Under the pieces are notes generated by a model. That model was given only the letters and a program-made list of their open reading frames with translations. It made no database searches and was not told the origin of the DNA. The translations under genes and the position numbers were made by a program. From Conchocele bisecta (taxonomy: Eukaryota > Mollusca > Bivalvia > Lucinida > Thyasiridae): a stretch of 64,000 nt of DNA. The DNA is taken from contig CM055265.1 of the NCBI GenBank assembly GCA_029237695.1, forward strand, positions 115,232,067-115,296,066, written 5' to 3'. Below are positions 45,801 to 57,800 of the stretch, one piece after another. The stretch's first letter is position 1, and each line of letters begins with the position of its first letter.

Positions 45801-48800
45801 ATTGACTAGTGAGCCATAGAATATAATCTGATATTCTATGGCTCACTAGTCAATAATTGTATAATATGTTCGGGCCAGTGAAAATTGCTTTCGGGCCCAG
45901 ACTCGAGGTCAAGGCGGGACAAGGCGAGGCATTTGATTCCGCGGAATTCTTGTTTACTTATCTCCCTTTGTTGTTTCGTGCTCTCATTTTGTATCCAGAG
46001 CATAACTCGAACACCCTTTGGAATATTGTTATGCCCCACCACGATAGTGGAGGGGGCATTTAGTGTTACCCTTGTCCGTCCGTCCGTCCGCACACATGAA
46101 TGGGTACTTGTTGTAAGCGTACGGGGATCTTATTGGGTAGGGTTAGGATAGTGTTGGGTACTCTTGTTGGGTATTTTTATAGAGTAAAAACCCAACAAGT
46201 ATTCATTCGTAGGAACGTGCATCCCGTCCTCCCGTCGTCCCGTCCGTCCGTCACAAAACTTTAACATTCGGGTAAATGTCTCATAATTTCTTCATCCTTC
46301 GACCGATCTCCTTCATATTTCATATACACCTCGCTCTAATGGTCCTCTACCGCCCTGTGCGTTCGTCCTGCCCCCGCCAAGCCCAGGGTTAAGATCACAT
46401 ACTTAGTGCTTCAAAAACTTTAACGCTCAGGTAAATATCTTATAATTTCTGTTTTCTTTCACGGATCAGCTTCATATTTCATATATGCATTGCTCTAATG
46501 GTCCCCTACCGCCCTGTGCCAAATCCACGTTCGTCCTGCCCCCGCCAAGCCCAGGGTCAAGGTCACATACTTGGTGCTTCAAAAACTTTAACGCTAAGGT
46601 AAAAGAAAATTTTGACTTGGAATTTGGCCTCATTTATTATCAAAGCGATATGTGGGACATCCGTGTTCTATGAACACATTTTCTAGTTTATTAAACTTTA
46701 CACATGCATAGAAGACGACCCAAAGGTGTGTCGCACATAAGAATGACAACTCTTGCATCGTTAATTTCTTAGTTATCTCCCTTTGTTGTTTTGTGCACTG
46801 ATTTCGTGTCCGGAGCATAACTCGAACACCCTTTGTAATATTTCCATGAAACTTCACACATGCATAGACCACGACCCTAAAGGTGTGTCACGCAAGAATG
46901 ACAACTCTTGCATCACTAATTTTTTAGTTATCTCCCTTTGTTTTTCCGTCACTGATTTTGTCTCCGGAGCATAACTCGAACACCCTTTTTTCAAACTACT
47001 TGTGTATCTGGGGAGGGGGATACACATGCGCTTGTCGACAAGCGTCCATTTCTAGTTTACAACATGCTTTGACAGCACTTCAGAATCATTTCCATTAGAA
47101 ATACATGCTGTTAAACCATGTTTTTAGTGAGAAATAAGGCAAGATATAAAAGCAACAGCAGATGACAATTGTTGTGAGTAGCGGTCTAAGGGTTGACCCA
47201 TTTCATCCCAGTCACAGGTATCTAACTTTACAGACATCGTTTTTCCATTTCTTCAGTTCTCAATGAAAATATATGTAGCATCTCGACGAGACGGTTCAAA
47301 TGAGTGGTAACAAGACTTACTTGCATGCCGAAAAAATAAAATTATTAAAACATTTCTGCCAGATTTGTGTATCTTCTTAATTGTGACTAGAGAAATGGGG
47401 CTTATGGGTTTTGCGACAATCTGATTAGGATCGATGAAGCAATTGTCATGCTTCTAACAAGCAATATAGATCGCCATCGGGCTACAGGAGTGTGCTACAG
47501 TTGAACCTCTCTAAACCGGACACGCATGCAGTCGGTGAATCCTTAATTTTATGGGTTTCATTGGAGTATATTAAACTGATGATAATACATGTTCAAAGTT
47601 CACAAAGCACAGCTGCATACCTTGGCATAGTCATTACATCTGATTTACAGTGGAAAATCTCTAAACCGGACGCCATGGGACCTCCGGTTTAGAGAGGTTC
47701 CACTGTATTTGACCTGGTTCGACAAATCCCATAAGCCCCATTTCCCCAGTCACAGCCACATATAACATAAACCATGTGATGTTTTACCTAAGAAGGTGCA
47801 ATATCTCATGAAAAAAATGTTTACAATTTTTGCCGTGCCTGCTTTAGCAGAAGTAGGGCCTTTTCCGTCTCATTTGAAATGTCTCGTCAAATGAGTTGTA
47901 ACAACATAATTATATACTTCTGTGAAAAAAAATATTAAAACTTTTCTGTCAGAAAGATTCAGTGTATATCGTCAGCATGGAAAGGCTTAATTATCGTACA
48001 TAAAGCGTAAATCTATATAATTCCAGCACAAAAATATTTACACAATTCCCTAAGATTTGATTGGCCCGTAGCAAGTCTCTGTCCAAGGTTTATATCCCAG
48101 TAAACTCCCACGCCGAACTACTTTCCGTAACCTTGAGGCGCAGTTAAAATAATTCTTAAGAAAACGGAAAATAAACACATTTTCTTGATGAATTTATTTC
48201 AAATGCTGGAATTATAAGGAATGAATGGCCTTTTTGTTGAATTTATCGGGGATATAAACTTGGAAAAGTCGCGGGAATACTGGACGAGGCCTTCCGGCCT
48301 TCGTCCAGTATTCCCGCGACTTTTCCAAGTTTATACCCCGATAAATTCCACAGAAAGGCCATTCATTCCTATATAAAGCATAAATCTATACATTATTTCC
48401 GCTGTCCCAGGATTATGTCCCATGCCGGAGCTGGAGGACAGTATTTTCAAGACAAGTTCCATCGAGATCCTCAGTGACCCGATACCGGAACTGTTCAACG
48501 CACTGACTGAGGAGCAGGATCTACTGCAGCGGTGGACCGCACACAAATATCCCGTCTTCTTCGATATCCTGCAAAATACCAAAAATGAATACGGTGAGTA
48601 GATTTTAGTGGCGTAGCCAGGTTCTTGTTTCGGTGGGGGAGGGCGCTGTGGGCGAGTTTGAAAAGGGCTGTGGGAGCACACATTTATTGATACTAAAATC
48701 ACAAATATTTGTGCTTCTAGTATCGAATTGCAAAGGGTTAACTTATAAATGTGCTATCATTTTTGTTACTCCTGTTTGCGGACAGCGTGGTATAGTCCAT

Positions 48801-51800
48801 CCGTACGTGCGTCCGGTTAAAGTTTTTGGGTATACTATCAAAGCCTCGGTGGGCGCGACATGCGGGACGCGGACATCTAGTTAAAATAATCACTGGCAAC
48901 AGGATCTATGCAACCACATAATAGAAACATGAACATTTACATATGTTGCTCTCACTGGAGGAATGGAGTTTAACCCTTTCCCTGTTTTGCGATATTTCGA
49001 CTCATCCAAATCCAAAACATCTGAATAAAAGAATCAAATGCTGGGTCAAATGATGGTTAAATTGTCTGATAGAGTAGAAAACATTGTGGGAAAAGGAGAA
49101 ATTGCTTGTTACAAGCAATTTCTCCTTTTCCCACAATGTTTTCAAAAGACATCTGCAGAGGCGTGAGGGGAAAGGGTTAAGTAGATCATCCAGATCACAG
49201 AGCTCCAGATAAGTTTTGTATCTAACGAGTATTATTATACCCTCATATTTCAAATTCAATGTGTATTTTACTTTTTCGAATGTTTTATTGATTTTCTTCC
49301 TTAATATTAAATATTAAACAAATGATAAAAATAAAAAATAAAAAAAAATTCATTTATTTGAGTAGAAAACAAAATTCCTACCCCACTCCATACCTTTCGT
49401 AGATAGTATGTTGGAGGCGAATTATTGTGGCAATTATACGCTTTTTGCAGCTGAACTAAGTAAATTTTCAACTTGATTACATTATTTTCACTACTCAATT
49501 TAAAAATCAATGCGTATTTTCACACTGCTGTGAGTATTTTGTATTCTCACTTTTGATAATCAATGCATATTCTGCTAAAGTAGTTTCGTAAAATACGCCA
49601 ATGTGCACCTTATCTGGAGCTCTGAGATCATATTATTCACCATTCAGCCATTACACTTTTCATCTTGTGTGCATATCTGTGAACATACATCATTGAACAT
49701 TGAGCAAATTGGATCACTGTTAACACAAGATGCATGGGGGCCATTTCACTAAACTTTGTACGACTAAAATGTTCGTAAGTGCAAATTTAAGATCGTCTGG
49801 AAATTTCTATTGATGGATTTACATTTATTGAGCATAGGCTGCATGCAGCCTATGCTCAATAAATGTAAATCCAATAATTGTTTACAAGACAACATTGTTA
49901 CTTTGACATTTACAGGCTATCATAATTTTGCACTTACGAACATTTTAGTCGTACAAAGTTTTAAAGTGAAATGGCCTCCAGGTACCTTGTGGTGTAATGG
50001 GCGAGACATGTTATGTATTTTGACTGGGAATTCCCTGTCATATTCATGACCCTGCTACAGTTACTACATATATATATATCTGGCACTTCATAGGCCGTGA
50101 CATAATAGAAGATTGTGGAGTGAAACAGTGGGGCTTTCACAAAAACTCTGTCCCTACAGTGTCGTAACTAGGGCACAGTATTACATTCACACCAAAACGA
50201 TGTGTGGAAGACTCGGACCTAGGAACCAGTAAATGGCCCATTTCAAAAAGTTACCCCACCCACCCAGTTCTGTAGACTATATAGAGTAAACGCTAAATAG
50301 TCTAACATAAACTAGAGATTTTGTTTGTAAAATATGGGTACGCATACTGGGCCAAAAAAAAGAACACGAAACTAAGCAAAGCCACAAAACAAAATGGCTA
50401 TGTGTTTCAGCAACATTTCGAACACTCGAATCACCTGAGCATTTGTCACACACTGGCGCCACCATTAACATGACCTTGACCTTTGTCATCTGTTGCTGAA
50501 ACACTTTGCCATTTTGTTACGACATGATGTATTACTTCAATACTTGGACGCATGAATCACCTGAACATTTGTCACACACTTGTGCCAACGATAACATGAC
50601 CTTGACCTTTGTCACTTTCGAAATGTCGCTGAAACACTTTGCCATTTTTTACGTAAAAACGTTTGTAATTTTTATTCCCCACCATGTTGCATTTAGTGTT
50701 ACCCTTTTCCGTCAATCCTGTCCGTCCGTCACCAACCTTGTAACTCGTAAAACTTTTAAACCGTACTAGCTACAGACCTGAAACTTGGTTTGTAGCTTCC
50801 TTATGATGAGTAGATGTGCAAAGTTTATTTTGATTCACCTTTTTGCCTTGTAACTTGTAGAACCTTTAAACCGTAATAGCTGGAGATTTGATACTTTGGA
50901 TGTAGCTTCTTTATGGGGTGTAGATGCACAAAGTGAATTTCTATTTTTGATATGACGCTGATCCATGTATTATCCCCCCACTTTTGGACTTAGGGTCTCG
51001 TTTGCTAACCAGCAAAGCGATATGTGGGGAATCCGTGTTTGATTAACACATTTTCTTCTTTTTATTTTGGGTCAAGTATGCCAGGGGGTATTTCCATATT
51101 TTACAGCAGGTACAACACTCTTTAGACAGGCTTATATGGACCTTCGAAAGTCATAAAAGTATTACACATGGATTTGTGTGATAATACCACTATTAAACCC
51201 GTTGAGGTCTCTCGATACAATACATGTACATTTTGATGAAAAAATCATACTATTTTGTTTATATCTCCTTAAAAGTATATGTTGTTACCACTCAATTTTC
51301 ATTATAAATAATTTTCACTATTTTTCGTATTTCTTCTCGAATGTATATGTTGTGACCACTCATTTGAACCGACTCGTCGAGACGGTTCAAATGAGTGGTA
51401 ACAATATATACTTTCGAGAAGAAGTAAACAAAATAGTGAAACATTTTCTTAAAAATTTCATACTTCTGTAAATATATCCTGCATATTCCATATAATGGGT
51501 TATAATGTGTTAAGGAATATTAATCATCATAAAATGAACCCTTACATCTTAATTTTTTTGTCGTCTGCTGTTTATTTTCCATTTTAATCATCAAAAACAT
51601 GCTTTGACCGCACTTTAGAATAATTTACAACATGATTTGACAGCACTTCAGAATCATTTCCATTGGAAATGATTCTGAGGTGCTGTCAAACCATGTTTTT
51701 TATTGAGAAATAAGGCAAGATATAAAAGCAACAGCAGACGACAATTGTTGTGTGTAGCGGTCTATGGGTTAATAATCCTCAGACAGTGCAGACACTGATC

Positions 51801-54800
51801 CAACAGCTAATATATGTTCTGGAATAATCTAGACTGCTTCAGGACTCCAGATAAGGAATTAGTAATTGAGTATTTTCACTCCATCATATCTGAAGCAATT
51901 GGGTATTTCAATATTTTAATTGGGTAAAATAAAATCACACTACAGTTTACACATCAACAGACAGCAATTATTGAATAGTTTGCTTCAAAATGAAAACATG
52001 TCTTGGCATTTCATTAAATTGTCTCCTTGGAGACAATTCTAATGAAATACCAAGATGTGTTTTCATGGAAAATAAGAAAAATATGCTATATTTGTCGTCT
52101 GTTTAGTTTTCTGTAGCATGATAAAGGTACCACAAATTTGTTATTGCTTTTTGATACTCGCTACTTCTGATTTCAATTGGGTTTTTGGCAATTTTAATTG
52201 GGTATTTACGCAAATTTGCAGCTTATCTGGAGCCCTGCTGCTTACTATAGCATTAGTGCCTTCTGTCTTACTTGGTCACACGTGAGGGAAAATCTAACTT
52301 CATAAACAGTGGATCTATTCTTGTACATGTTTCCGTGGTGATATGTTAAACTCTATACCAGTATGTGCAGGTGTTCTGTTTAACAAGATGTAAACACACA
52401 ACAGTATCTGTCTCCTGTGAAATTTAACCTTATCATATAACACTGTAGATCAGTTGTTTGAGATTATATTGTGTTTTTCTCAATTTACTAGAGTACCTGT
52501 TTTTACCAAAGCATATATTTTGATCACCGTTTGAAATGTCTCGCTGTGATTGTTCAAATGACTGGTCAAAACATCAAGTTTTTAGGAGAAAATTAAAGAT
52601 TTTTATTTTGAAATTGATTATATTCCCATGTTGTAGTACGGTATGTGAATTAAATGCAGTTAATAGAGATAAAATACTCTGGCATGGAATAGAAATTGCC
52701 CGTGGCTGAGAATATTGACATATGACAAGTGTGACCAGCATAGCCTGTGAATCCACACAGTCTGATCAGTGTCTACAATGTTTGTTGTTCTATCACTGAA
52801 GGAGTCTTACAGATGTAAGCAAAAGGATTATAATGATCAGGATCTAGAATTGTGGCTGTGATTGGAGAATGGGGGCTTATGTGTTATGCGACCAGTGTAG
52901 AGCCAGATCAGCCTGCGCATCCGCGCAGTCTGATCAGGCCCTACACTGTTTGCAAATCCGTCAATAAATCACACTGTCCTGCTTATAACGAACAGTATAT
53001 ACATGTATCCATATCAGACTGCAGGAATGTGCTAGAAAGATCAGTATCTTGACTGACCATAAATGCCATATCCAGTCCGGAGCCACAATTGCTGTCAATG
53101 TCATAAGGTCCCTTTTCTAAGATGACGGCCCAGATGGAACTACAAACATTTGCAGCAATTGTTGATCTTGGTTTTCTTGCATAATCAAACCATGCTGGAA
53201 TATAATTACTTTGCTGATGGCAATACAGCTACCATATTTATTCTAATACTAGCCCCCCTCTTATAATAGCCCTCCTCTCATTTTTGCATTCTAAATATGT
53301 TATTTTCACATACGAAAGCCATTTAAAACATTGCACATTGTTTTAAATGGCTTTTGTATGTGAAAATAGCATATTTTGATCCTATTTTCCCCGTTTTGAT
53401 CCCCACGAATTGCATAGCCCTGGGGGCGTTTATTAGAATAAACACTGATTGTTACATGGTTTCCGTTGTTTGCACATATGTGCAAACAAATAGCGCGTGC
53501 TGTTTGCATATGGCTTTAGGCAATGCTCATTCCGGGTCCGCGCGTAATAGAAGTGCCTTCACGACGTCACTACGCGGAAGTGCCTTCATGACGTCACTAC
53601 TTCATGATGTTCATGACGTTCATGACGCGGCCCCGGAATATGAATACCGAAAATTATCTACGTGAATGGGACAATTTATAAAATTACTGAAAATACTGAA
53701 TATAATGCTCAAATCAGTTTTTTGTTGGAAATGTAAAAATAACGTTTGATCATGTCCAGCCGTGTGCAAACGTTTGCTGTGGCCCGAGGGAACTGTTTGA
53801 ACCCAAGGCAGGCCTTGGGGTTCAAACAGTTCCCTCGGGCCACAGCAAACGTTTGCACACGGCTGGACATGATCAAACCTTATAATGGTGATCAGCATAG
53901 CATAGGCTCTGATCTGGGACTGTGCTGGTCGCAAGTCACATAAGGTCCTTTTTCTCAGTTGATGGCCCAAATATTATAAAACATGTACATGTACGACGGT
54001 AAACATAGAAGTATCCCGGAGAGGATTAAAATATGCTCTACTTGGAACTCCACCAAGTGGCTGATCATTTGTACAGGCTCGGCTTAAAATGAATGGTTGT
54101 GCTTACGTCTTTCTTCATGAGTATTTTTGTGAACAAGCTAATATCGTTATACCCCCAGTATACATATACATAATTTGCTTTTGATTTTCGATAGTTTAAT
54201 ATCGTCCATCTATCTGTGCTTGTATGCTGTCGTTTGTCTGTAAAAGTTGCATTAATGTTTTTGGGACATTTTTAAAGGTACATGCCCACTCAGCTAGTAG
54301 GCACAAAATGTTCTTTATAGGAATTAAGTAAGTGTATAATTGTGTCACTATTCCACCAGTTCTATAAAAATTACGAGTGTCCGCTATACAGATATAATCA
54401 TCTAATAATATTTATTTTACTGATAGTGACTCGCGTTGTTATCAGGCTATTTTCATATGCAAATGAGGCATGATATTTTTTGATTATTTGTATAATTAAA
54501 TGCTTCACCTAAAAAAATAATATGTTACAGATTATAAAGTATGATCATTGCAATTAAAAAAATAAATACAGATAATAGATAGAGGATATTCCATCGTACA
54601 TTTTGAATAGCGGGAAATAATACACGTGTGTGCGTCGGCTTCCGCGTATGTACACGAGTGTATTATTTCCGCTATTCAAACATGTACGATTTAATATCCT
54701 ATTTATTACACTTCCACGGCGGATACATATGCACATTTAGTTTATTTTTGAGATTATAATCAATGAGTTGTGATGTGCACATGAATAGTTACATGTACAC

Positions 54801-57800
54801 AATGACGTGTTTTCCCGCGTTTTGACATTACGTTGTGTGACATCAAATGTGACGTCATGAAAACGTTTTGCAATCCAAATTACACAGCTGTTTCTATGAA
54901 CCAGATATATTTGAGCGCATCACTCACATTTCTTGTTGAGATTATAATCAATGAGTTGTGATGTGCGTATGAATAGTTACACAATGACGTGTTTTCCCGC
55001 GTTTTGACGTTACGTTGTGTGACTTCAAATGTGACGTCATGAAAACGTTTTTCAATCCAAATTACACAGCTGTTTCTATGAACCAGATATATTTGAGCGC
55101 ATCACTCACATTAACATTCTAGATTAGTCGAGACCCTTTCCAAATTTTCAAATAACTTTATTTTGACTGTAAGAAAAATTAAACATTTTGCATGGTAGCT
55201 TGTGGTTTCCAAGAAAACAGGCGCGCAATTACAGGTGTTCTCTTCACAGTGTATTATCTGTAAGGAGTTGATTACGGGTTTTCTCTCACACCGAAACCCA
55301 TGCAAATAACTCGCAAGAGTGTAATAAATAATAATATCCGTTAAATTTTTTAAGGAAACACGGTTATTGCCCCTGATATCAGTGTGGAAATTAACGTCCG
55401 ATATAAAATGTATAATAATGCCAATCAGTACGTGGGTTAAATGTGAATGAATGTTTATTTTGAAAGAAGATGTCTCAGATAATGTCTCAGTAGCCGATTT
55501 CACCAACATTGCAAAGTATACGTTTCTAGCAAAGTATACTTTGAGGGAGCAATCATTTATTTTTCCTGAAATGCATTATTTCATATAGAACTAACTACTG
55601 CATATATTTGATGATTAAAAGTATGCAGAATTATTATACTGAATTTATTACATTATCACAGCCAAAATGGCTGTGATAATGTAATAAATTCTGTATAATA
55701 AACATTAATAAATTTATCCTTAAATTGAAAATTTCTCCCTCAAAGTATACTTTGCTAGAAAAGTATACTTTGCAATGTTGATGAAATCAGCTACTGATAT
55801 AAATAGCTTTTTGTGCCTTCTGAGTGGGCATGTACCTTTCAGCAATATTCCTCATGGTCCGTTCATAGATGACGATCAATATTCATGTACATATGATTTT
55901 ACAGCAAATTCTACGTTTTTACGAATAGTTGTCAACTCTTAGCAATTGAAGAAATGATATTAACTTTTGAATGTGGATGGATGTTTTCTCATGAATATGA
56001 GTCGGGACTATATAGGTTAATGAGTTTTAAAATTTCTGCCAGTGGTAATTGGTTTAAATTGACAATTAAGTAGTTGTGTGCCCGTGGTTGATGTTCCATG
56101 CGAGTAGTCAGACACCTGCACCTGCTGGTATTGTTGGTTGTATTATCCGATTTATACCATCCGGATGAAACTTATAGGAGTATTCACATTTTAAAATATT
56201 TTTTCAGATATTTTTCTTATTTTGAAAGTACCTGACCACTCATTTGAAACGACGGTTCAAATGGTGGTCACAACATACACATTCATGGAGAAATAAACAC
56301 AATAATAATGTTATATCAACAGTAAAATTGTGTATATATCAACAGTAAAATTATGTTTCAATGTTTATTTCTTTTAATATTTAATTTTGCTTAATGGTGT
56401 TTGTCCAGTAGCCTATTTCACCTGCAACTATTTCACCAAAAGTATACTTTTCTAGCAAAGTATACTTTGAGGGAGAAATTTTCAATTTAAGGATAAATGT
56501 ATTAATTTTTAGTATTATTCAGTATTGATAATGTAATACATTCAGTATAATAATTCGGCATACTTTTAATCATCAAATATATGCAGTCGTTAGTATATGA
56601 AGTAATGCATTTCAGGAAAAATAAATGATTACTCCCTCAAAGTATACTTTGCTAGAAAAGTATACTTTGCAATTTTGATGAAATCGGCTACAGGTGAATG
56701 GTGTCGAAATCCGTATTTCAACTGTTTAGATGGAGGAAAACATACTATCGTGGAGAAGTAAACAAAATAATAATATTTTATCAATAGTAAAATAGGTTAT
56801 TGTTCAAGTGACTGACATTGGGCAACAAAGATTAACTGTATTGTAGATTTCATAGAAACTGTTAAACATTATACATTAGTTTTTACTACCGACTGAGTAC
56901 CGTACTAATAATAAAGTATGGTACATTTGTCAACTTATAGACACTGGTCAGATTTACAATCTTTATTCTTCTATTGTTTAACAAAGTTCATGCACTTGAC
57001 AATTTTACCGCAATTATTGTGGTCTATTTCCAATTTATATAAGTAACTGGAATGGATTTTGATATGGTAATTTTGCAACCAATCCAATCACAGGCGATTG
57101 AACTCCCCACCCACATTAGATAAATCCATCTGTAGCCTATTTCACCAACATTGCAAAGTATACTTATCTAGCAAAGTATACTTTGAGGGAGTAATCATTT
57201 ATTTCTCCCGAAATGCATTATTTCATATAGAACTGACGACTGCATATATTTGATGATTAAAAGTATGCAGAATTATTATATTGAATTTATTACATTATCA
57301 CAGCCATTTTGGCTGTGATAATGTAATAAATTCAGTATAATAAAAATTAATAAATTTATCCTTAAATTGAAAATTTCTCCCTGAAAGTATACTTTGCAAT
57401 GTTGATGAAATCGGCTACTGGTCCGACGATACTACGTATATACATTTATAATAGTATACTATAAGGGGGGTGGGTGGGGGGGGGTGGGGTGTGATGTGGA
57501 GAGGGGGACTTCAATCGCCTGTGATGAAACCATCACAAAATGGTTTTCAGACTAGTCGATTTATGAAAAGGGGGTATTTTTTGTTCTCAAAAATATGAAA
57601 ATTACTTTAAAAAAGTGCAGATCCTGATGAGATGGCTCGTTACGAGCCAGCTCATCTGGATCTGCATGTTTGCATTTAAACTACTATAGCGGACTTTCAG
57701 GTTCAAATATTAAATTGCAGCTTGAAAATGTTTCTGGTGGTTGTTAATCTGATGTAGTTGGAAATTAACTTACCATATATTATAGTAATAATGGACCCAC

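Larger units (their letters stand above)
44194..47055 (+). mobile_element. 2.86-kb Helitron-like element with terminal hairpin and CTAG end
   Basis: Begins TTATAAACCGTCGGGGGATA and ends with a perfect 8-bp-stem hairpin CGCTTGTCGACAAGCG then TCCATTTCTAG followed by T. Family I copy 51534-51772 supplies the empty site GAATAA|TTTACAACATG, matching the two flanks exactly with insertion between A and T and no duplication. The body holds ~195-bp units (ACTCGACCACCCTTTGGAAT, TGACAACTCTTGCATAGCTA), a second tandem block at 44880-45780 and a nested pearl-like element at 46029-46686. No Rep/helicase frame. Confidence 0.75.
44093..47196. repeat. TTAA MITE family I, split by a Helitron-like insertion
   Basis: Left part 44093-44193 (TTAACCCTTAGACTGC ... 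AACATGCTTTGACAGC) and right part 47056-47196 (ACAACATGCTTTGACAGCAC ... GGTCTAAGGGTTGA). The uninterrupted relative is 51534-51772. Confidence 0.75.
54284..55846. repeat. MITE family B with two insertions
   Basis: Starts AAGGTACATGCCCACTCAGC, ends GAGTGGGCATGTACCTTTC. The body is broken at 54582 by about 750 bp of hairpin plus tandem duplication and at 55491 by a family C copy; the reference is 29408-29915. Confidence 0.75.
57040..57720. repeat. Family D copy interrupted by a TIR element that itself holds family C
   Basis: GTAACTGGAATGGATTTTGA ... CAACCAATCC on the left and AAATGGTTTTCAGACTAGTC ... GCAGATCCTGATGAGATGGC on the right match 21011-21262. The middle 57100-57522 is foreign. Confidence 0.75.

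Noticed and set aside
54749..55115. Possible promoter from CRE plus TTTTCCCGCG motifs
   Set aside because: No TATA or initiator context and no exon follows; the block is a tandem duplication in an intronic insertion.
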